From: Sabethes cyaneus
Taxonomy: Eukaryota > Arthropoda > Insecta > Diptera > Culicidae
NCBI RefSeq assembly: GCF_943734655.1
Contig: NC_071354.1
Span: 41,777,744-41,841,743, forward strand
Direction of reading: 5' to 3'
DNA length: 64,000 bases
Shown here: positions 57,165-64,000 of the stretch, piece after piece
Layout of the letters: the number at the start of each line of letters is the position of its first letter
Numbering within the stretch: position 1 is the first letter of the stretch
Notes under the pieces: generated by a model
Told to the model about the DNA's origin: nothing
What the model saw: the letters and a program-made list of their open reading frames with translations, nothing else
The model's database searches: none
Program-made: the position numbers and the translations under genes

Positions 57165-57285
57165 TTGGTTGCAATGGGATTTAAAATCAACATTGAAATT
57201 TGACTAGAAATTGTACCTGACATTGGACATTAAATTAGACATGACTATGAACATGGACTCGAAATTAGACTCGAAGTGTTGGGAG
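57165..57285. repeat. Family H-like minisatellite, inverted
   Basis: Repeated GAAATT(T/A)GACT, GGACTCGAAATTAGACTCGA and ACATTAAATTAGACATG words look like the complement of the 15.6 kb array. Its position between family C copy 3 and the pyrimidine tract mirrors, in part, the 12.4-15.9 kb block. Confidence 0.55.
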
Positions 57286-57403
57286 TAGAATTGACATATT
57301 TCGTCTTAACATCTCACACGCTTTACTTCTTTTCTGTTTATTTTATTCTCTTACAGTACCGGTTTTCCACTTTTTATTCCGTTTCTTCTTCTCTTCTGTA
57401 CCG

Positions 57404-57510
57404 CCCATTTGACAAATTGGGTTTTTTACACTCTTATGATGGCTTTTATGAACAAAATTAGGCATAAAACCCGTTATAAGATCGCAATATAACTCATATT
57501 GTTACTTGAG
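57404..57510. mobile_element. Hairpin MITE family D, copy 3
   Basis: ACACTCTTATGATGGCTTTT and its partner AAAACCCGTTATAAG in the middle, with ends CCCATTTGACAAATTGGG and TTGTTACTTGAGC. More diverged than copies 1 and 2. Inserted inside a pyrimidine-rich tract. Confidence 0.8.
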
Positions 57511-57514
57511 CATT

Positions 57515-58456
57515 TTCTTGGTTTTCGCTCTCACTTTTCTTCATATTCCTTCCGTTTTACCTCTTTTTATCTCGTTTTTTGTTTTTTTTTTGTTTGATTA
57601 TGTTTGATTTTCAATCCTGTTTTTCTTCTTGTTCCACTCATTTTTTTGCAATTTTGCCCTTTTTTGTTTCCCAATTTCCATCTTATCTTTTCCCTTTTCC
57701 TTTTTTCGTGTCCAGTATTCGTCTTTTTCTCTCCTCCTTCTTATTTTTCGTCTTTATCTGTACCATTTTTCTAGTGTTAGATGTCCCATTTTTTCTCATT
57801 TTTTGTCTAACTTATATTTTCTGCTTATTCCTTTGCTCTACGGTATTCCTTTCCTATCTCTCATTTTTCGTCTTATTTTCTCACACGTTTTTCTCTTTTC
57901 TGTTCCACTTTTTCTTTTTTCTAGTCCCAATTCTCCACTTTTTGTTCCGCATTTTCTCTTTTTCTATGCCGTTCGATGCTTTTTGCTCGTTTTCCTTACG
58001 CTTTTGCTCTTTACCTTCATTTTCTTTTTTTTCTGTTCTATTTTTTCTAATTTTCTACCCTGATTTGTCTTATGTTTTCACTCATTTTTTTGTTGTTTTC
58101 TTTCCCGTATTGCGATTTTTTTATTCTCTCTTCCTTTTTTTCCTTTCCAGTTTCCGTCTCTTTCTAACTCCTTTTATCTCCTTTCATTCTCGTTTTACGT
58201 CCTCGTTTGTTCCGTTTTTCTTTATGTTGATGCCTCGTTTTGTTCTGTTCTTGCGTCTTCTTGCGTGTTTGTTCTGTTTCTGTCTCCCCTTTTAGCCGTT
58301 TTCTGTTCCGTTTTTCTTTTTTATGGGTTGTTTTTCGTCGTTTTTCTTCCGTTTTACATTTTTATGTAATCTGTTCTCTCTTTTTGTCCCTTCTTCATTG
58401 TTAGTCCCATCTTTCTCCTTTAATATCTCGTTAGACCTCTTTTACCATTTTCTTCA

Positions 58457-58510
<54 letters not shown>

Positions 58511-58513
58511 CTC

Positions 58514-58576
<63 letters not shown>

Positions 58577-59270
58577 AACACGCGCGAGCGCTGTTCATCT
58601 TTTACCTTTTGGTTTTCTGTTTTCGGTTCAGTATTCTTTTCTTATTTCGTCTTGCCTCTGTTTATCTCTTGTTTCTCCGATTTTCTGCTCGCTGATTTCT
58701 CTTTCTCTGTTCCTGCTTTCTTTTTCCTTTTTTCATTTCCCGTTCCTTTTTCACCCTTTTCTGAGTCCTAAATTTGCATTGTTCCGTTTTATGCCTTTAT
58801 TCTTCCGTCGTCCCTCGTTTTCAGGCCGGTTTATTCCTCTTTTCATGTCATTAACTGAGCTGTCGACCTTTTCGGTCCCGGTTTCGTCTTTCTTCGCAAT
58901 TTAAATCCTATTTTATCCCATTTTTTGTGTGCTCCGATATTACTCTCCATTTTACTCTCCGGTACTCTCCGGTATTACTCTCCGTTTACTCTCCATTTTG
59001 TTTTTCATGTTCGGTCTTGTTTTTCTCTTTTTCTAATCTCGTTTCTCTATTTCCCCTACCCCGTATTTTCTTCCATTACTATTCCGTTTTCCTCGTTTTC
59101 AGTCCAGTATAGCCTCATTTTCTTTCTTGTTCCGCGGTTTCTTTATGTTCTATCCTTCTTTTTTTTCGTTTTTATACTTTTCTTTTCCATTATTGGTCTT
59201 TTGCTGTAGGGTGTCTTTGTTTTTTGCCACGATTTCCTTTTTTTCTCTACACTTTTCTCTTTTTTCAATT
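57515..59270. repeat. Pyrimidine-rich strand-biased tract 4 (mirror of 12.9-15.5 kb)
   Basis: About 1.75 kb of C/T-dominated plus strand with words TTTTCTGTTCC, CGTTTTTC and CTTTTTCTG, which are the complement of the words in the purine tracts. Contains a (CT)n(CA)n microsatellite. F/S/L-rich open frames, including one of 238 codons (57579-58295), are artefacts. Confidence 0.9.
58461..58573. repeat. (CT)n(CA)n microsatellite
   Basis: (CT)n at 58461-58517 with one G and a short TTT break, then (CA)n at 58519-58573. A CT-then-CA order also occurs at 28633-29303. Confidence 0.97.
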
Positions 59271-61334
59271 TAAACACAAAACCAGCCAAATGAAAAAATA
59301 TAAGTTGGTTATGTCTGAAAGCTTGAAGGTATATCTAGGGTATTTTGCCTATCGTTGGACGATTCCAATGATTGGACAGTGGCCAATAAAACGCTATTTC
59401 CAGAATACATAAACACTCAAATCCTATCAAAGTGCGTGAATTACACACTTTGATCAGTTGTGGATTATTTCATGTAACAATATCATTCCGTAAGACAATT
59501 TTAAAAACAAAAATTCAAGTTCAACAATGTCATGCACAATATTGGAAATAATGCTAAATTTTGTTAGCATTCCAGATAAGAAACATGTCATACTAATTAG
59601 CGTTTAAAATAATTTATTTCTATATCATGCTATACATAGCTAATGATATTCATCTATGCACTTTTTATCAACGTTTTCAAGCAAAATAACAAATTATTTA
59701 TAATTTTTAAATTATTAAAATTTGACTGTTTAAGCATTGGAAAATAAAGCAATGATTGTCCCAAGCTGGTACAAGAGCTGACACAGGATAAAAAACCACA
59801 TTGCTTCTCGTGATGCATTTGCATTTGACAGATTTTACGTTTATAGCACTGTACAAAAATGGTTTTCATTTGTATGCAAAAATTATTCGATGAAAATTTA
59901 TGTAATGGTATTAATTTTCTTTTTTATGTACATTCTTTCGCTTTTTTTATTTTAATTCAACAATTCCACGAAAAATATTCCTATAGCAATTTAAGTCACT
60001 CTAATTTGGTTTAAACTATATGTACTTGTTACTTTTCTGAGAAATTTTATGATCGTGTGTTTTATTTGGTGCTTAAAGTGCCTGCTCCTGAATTGGGGTA
60101 GTCACAAAAATCATCATTTTCATCTTTAGACTTGAAAAAAATCATCACCGAACCGATTTTAATGATACTGACAGCACATGAAAGATGTTTCTGTGGTCAT
60201 TTTAGAAAAAAATATTGGGATGGAGCGAATTTTTTATTTACTATTGAAAATACTCTTTTTTTTGTGTGGCGAGCTGGCTTTTCTTATTTTTTGAGAGCTG
60301 ATTTTGTTTACAAAAGTTTTAAAAAATTCACAATTTTATAATTTTAATTTTTTTTATGAAAATAAAGTTTCGATGATGAAACGAAAATGGATGGTGTATT
60401 TTTCAACTGTAAGGAAACGGATATTCCAAGTTTTTCCAGATTATTAGCTTGCCATCAAATGGAAATCGACATGGTTTCCCCTGTAGAAAACAGAGTTTGG
60501 AAATAGGCCTCAGAAAACAGAAGAATAAGGAAAAGTGTGCTTCAAGGAGCAGTAAAGAGTGAAAAAATTTGCGGAAAAGCAACAGAAATTAAGAAGAAGA
60601 GCATCAAAGATTGGAAGGGAAAATTAACATCCCTTAAGAAATATTTTGTAATTACTAACAGTGTTAACAATTGCCGATTATTTTTAATAAATATATCTTA
60701 AAATGTACTCATTCTTAATAGAGAATTATCATATTAACCTTGGGCCGGTGCCATATATTGCATGTCCAACCTTTGGGTAATAAGTGTCCAACTATAGCAC
60801 AATGCGGTTTCAAAAGTGTTCAACGATTGGGCATTCAAGCGTTGGCAAAAATTGCAATTTTTTCTACGAAAAGTTTATTTATTCGATGAAAATGGCCATA
60901 TAATGTGAATATATTTTGCATCTGATTCTGATTTGTATGATTGTGTCTATTTGTAATTATTTGTTTAGAAAAAACCATTAAAAATCAAAATTCCGTGGCT
61001 TAACCGTGCGACCATTGGCAAATTACCCTATATATTTTTTTTGAAACGATGGTTCTACAATTGATAGAAGGACGGTAGGGAAAGTAATGAGGGGAAAGTG
61101 GAAAGGAAGTTAACAAGTTAAGCGTAGCTATCTATTTACCCCCCCCCCCCCCCCCTGTGCCTGTGACTGTGAAAAAAGAGGTGGGTTCCACCGAGTAAAC
61201 AAAACCTTTGTTTCGTTTCCGTAATAGGGATTCTCATAGAGATAACGCAAAATTAGCTACGTGACAGAAGGAGGAGCTGACTGGGAAGGAACTGACCGGT
61301 GGGAGAAGACGAAGAACTTGAATATGAATGTATG
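59271..61334. other. AT-rich DNA, nothing recognised
   Basis: No coding region or repeat partner identified. A poly-C run lies at 61141-61155. Confidence 0.5.
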
Positions 61335-61640
61335 TTCCGCCATAACTCCGGAACATCTGGATGGTTCTTCAACAAACGTCATTTATCAAAAAACATATTT
61401 TTTGGCATAAAAGAATCAGCATATGGGGGGTTGACAATAGAAAGAGATGTAGTAGTGGTACAAGTGGCTGGATTTCTGAAAGGGGGAATAGGGTGGCCAT
61501 TAACAAAGGAGAGGTTCAAAAATGTTAAAAAGACTTTGTGTCGATTTTTAGGGATTACCGATAAGAAGACAGATTTACAAGTGGCTGGAAGACAACATGA
61601 GGGGAACTGACAAAGGTAGTAAACACCTTCAAACGAAACA
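61335..61640 (-). repeat. Dispersed repeat family A, copy 3 (inverted)
   Basis: The reverse complement gives GTTATGGCGGAACATAC, GGCCACCCTATTCCCCC and GACACAAAGTCTTTTT. These match the ends and body of copies at 20.34 and 48.53 kb. The order of blocks is partly scrambled. Confidence 0.65.
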
Positions 61641-61689
61641 AGGGGTTCGTTACAATAACAGATGTACAAGTGACTGAGAGACAAAGGAG

Positions 61690-62065
61690 CTCCGAATAAG
61701 ATCGAGAAATCAGCTAATTGGTCATAAAAACCCGGAGTCTCCAAAACAGGCCCAGATATGACCAAACCTGACTCTAGATAGCAGATTTGGCTTACATTGA
61801 TCTAGTTATTAAATTCTATTATGATTTAAGTTGCTGCACGATAAGTTTTTGCTCATAAACGAAACTGGTCACTTGTCTGGATGTTCCCGGAAGACCCCAG
61901 AACTTGACCAGATATAACCAACGTAGTACAAGGTAGTAGGTCTGACTTCGATTGATCTAGTTTTTAAATTCTGGCGTAATTTAAGGTGTCGCATGATGAG
62001 TTTTTGTTCATATTCGTTACTGGTCATTTCCCACAGCGAAAACTTAATCCGGAACATTTTCGGTT
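61690..62065. repeat. Tandem repeat, ~155-bp unit, about 2.4 copies
   Basis: TTGATCTAGTTATTAAATTC at 61797 recurs with changes at 61952. CTGGTCA-type and GACCAGATATAACC/GATATGACCAAACC words keep the same spacing. Diverged and non-coding. Confidence 0.75.
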
Positions 62066-64000
62066 AGTCCCAATACAACGTAAAACTCCTTAGATGATCG
62101 CCAATGGATATATGTTGCATATGCTGCCCTTTAAAACTTCAAAAGGGCGTAACTCAAAAATTCATTGAACGATTTTTTTTTAAATTGGCTCAGAGGTGTA
62201 GGATAGCAATACGAACCAACTGGCATTTTCCGTATAAATGGCTTATTTTATTTTTTAATACGGGATTTGAACAGCGTGTTTTGAGTATACAAGATCACAT
62301 GTTACGAGAGTTCCAAAATTGGATTCCCACCGAACCAAGACCACTGTGCACAACATACATAGCCGCGGTCACTGCCCCGCACCGCAGCCGCTCGCACAAA
62401 CTGGGCTAGGTACTCATTATTTTGCCGACCGGCGCGGCCGGCAGCGGCGGCGGCGGCGGCGTATTGAATATGGGCCCACCATCAGCCGGTTTGTTCGAGT
62501 GCTTCTTTCCACGATCTCTCTAATGCGTACGCGATCAGTATAGTGTGTGTCTATTGTAGTACCTACCTTTCGGCCTTTTTGCCGTTCGAAAGTGGAACCA
62601 AGAGGTTGTTTTCGGCTAGAGCATGTTTGCTTTGGGTAGAGCAGCGTTTGAAGATCTCCTTTGTTCTGCCGAGAAGCAGCTCGGAAAAACACTTGACAGG
62701 CTCTTGCCGGGGAGCGGTTGTTTTTTTTTTATTTTAAAATTTGGAGTATTGGTTCTATGGATATGGAAAAAATATAAAAATTGAGTTTTGAATCGACGCT
62801 GGTATATATGTCGAAGAGAAAAATACGTTTCTGCTGAAAATCTCAAACTTTTCTTAAATAGGAATACCTATTCATTTAATTTATTTAGAAAATAAAAGTC
62901 AGTTGAATTCAAATTTAGTTTAGTTGTAAAACATACAAATTGCTGTTCACAGACAATCATGCTTAAGTTCTATTAACTACATCTTGTGGGGAAGTACAGA
63001 AATTTACAGATGACGAGGTTAGCTCTGCGATAAGTAACCTTAATATTTTTAGAATAGCCAATTCAAAGTAATCAAACATTTCAACAAAGGAAGTAATTAG
63101 ATGTATAAATACAGCAAAAACCCGCTCGAATATATTATGAAATGCAAACAGCATATTTTACGGCTTTGATTCCAAGTGTAACAATGCATTACGTGCGAGA
63201 GTGCCTATTTGTGGTCATATAACCAACAATTCAACCCATCACAGCACTAGGAAACATAGTTTCCTGTATCCTGTCACCATGTTTTGCTATTGCACCCAAG
63301 CGATCATTTCAAGTGTGTCAATTCAACGACTTCAATAAATTGTTACAATTGCCCCATAACTTGTTCGTACCAATCAGGAAGCACCCGCCGCTGCCCAATA
63401 CCTTCCCACCCGTTCATTTTCCCTACGACGAGTCCATTTTCTCTCTCGCCACCAGCCGGCTTCCGAATGGTAATTGACCACGGAAGAAAAGAAACCTTTC
63501 ACACGCAATCGATAGCGTTGTGTTGTTGGCACAATCCCGCATCGTTGTCGAGTAACACGTCTTTGTTCGAACTGCGAACTTAGCCCAAGAAAAGCAGTAA
63601 ATCAAAATAGTTGCCAGCACTGACGACGACTGGCTGTGAAGGCGAAACGAAACACATCAGGGCTATGGCTATTTGCACGGAACCATGCTTTCGAAAGGGA
63701 AAAAAAGTTCTTTGTGCCACTCGAAGCGTACTAAGTACGGACAGGTACACCACGGAACGTTGGATTGCCTTTCGAGAATGACTCAACCTGTCGAGAGACG
63801 GGTACATTATAGCATTTCCAGTACAGGTTCCATGTCATACGATTCCTGTTTATGAAAATCGATAAACACACGTTTAGTAACAGTGAAGTAAGTTGATATT
63901 TCTGGACCATTATCGCACCATGCAATGATGTTCACTCATGCAACACTTTAGAAGTGAGAAGGAAATGGGATCCTTGACTACTTTGTATGATTCATCATCA
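62066..64000. other. Unassigned DNA, no gene recognised
   Basis: 62.3-62.7 kb is GC-rich with (CGG)n near 62444-62461. The remainder is AT-rich to balanced. ORFs up to ~100 codons on both strands match nothing I know, and no repeat partner was found inside the window. Confidence 0.45.

Overview
This is a eukaryotic, repeat-dominated window. It most resembles the genome of a mosquito or a close dipteran relative. That inference rests on the mix of elements: IS630-Tc1-mariner transposases with DD37E and DD39D spacing, RTE-like, Jockey/CR1-like and R1-clade non-LTR retrotransposons, a tRNA-like SINE, many short inverted-repeat elements and long (CA)n arrays. The genus cannot be assigned from sequence alone. 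I found no intact host protein-coding gene, tRNA or rRNA. The only host-gene material is a broken histone locus at 43.4-43.9 kb, where an H2A-like piece runs into an H2B-like piece on the same strand, followed by a histone-type 3' stem-loop.

Layout. 0-6.5 kb: RTE-like and Jockey-like fragments. One Jockey-like copy is split by a ~3.3 kb inverted-repeat element that itself contains a ~1.5 kb inverted-repeat element. 6.9-12.3 kb: a perfect 30-bp-arm hairpin, ~3 kb of low-repeat DNA, and a (TG)n-bearing repeat. 12.4-15.9 kb: two copies of an inverted-repeat module alternating with long purine-rich strand-biased tracts. The same composite recurs inverted at 55.2-59.3 kb. 18.7-25.1 kb: a small inverted-repeat element carrying a 5'-truncated RTE-like insert with a 13-bp target duplication, then a DD37E transposase remnant hit by three insertions (one a 640-bp element with TTAA duplications), then more RTE.

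28.6-37.2 kb is the most remarkable part. An R1-clade element has ORF1 with zinc knuckles, endonuclease and RT pieces, and a C-terminal zinc motif. It lies between a 655-bp and a 416-bp (CA)n array in the same strand sense. This fits insertion into an AC microsatellite, as described for the R1-clade families Mino and Waldo. Its interior is rearranged. It contains an ~890-bp foldback-like element with arms of inverted 15-bp repeats, inverted R1 segments, and a 5'-truncated Jockey-like element whose 602-codon RT frame is still open.

42.3-50.5 kb: MITE ends, SINEs, the histone pseudogenes, a 262-bp inverted repeat, Tc1-like and DD39D transposase remnants, and an RTE copy cleanly interrupted by a 554-bp repeat. 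50.5-64 kb: mostly unrecognised DNA, pyrimidine-rich tracts, microsatellites, and a 1.32-kb insert flanked by 24-bp perfect direct repeats.

Nothing here behaves as an operon or pathway. The organising principle is nested transposition, and several nests are resolved to the base because the interrupted reading frame is restored when the insert is removed.
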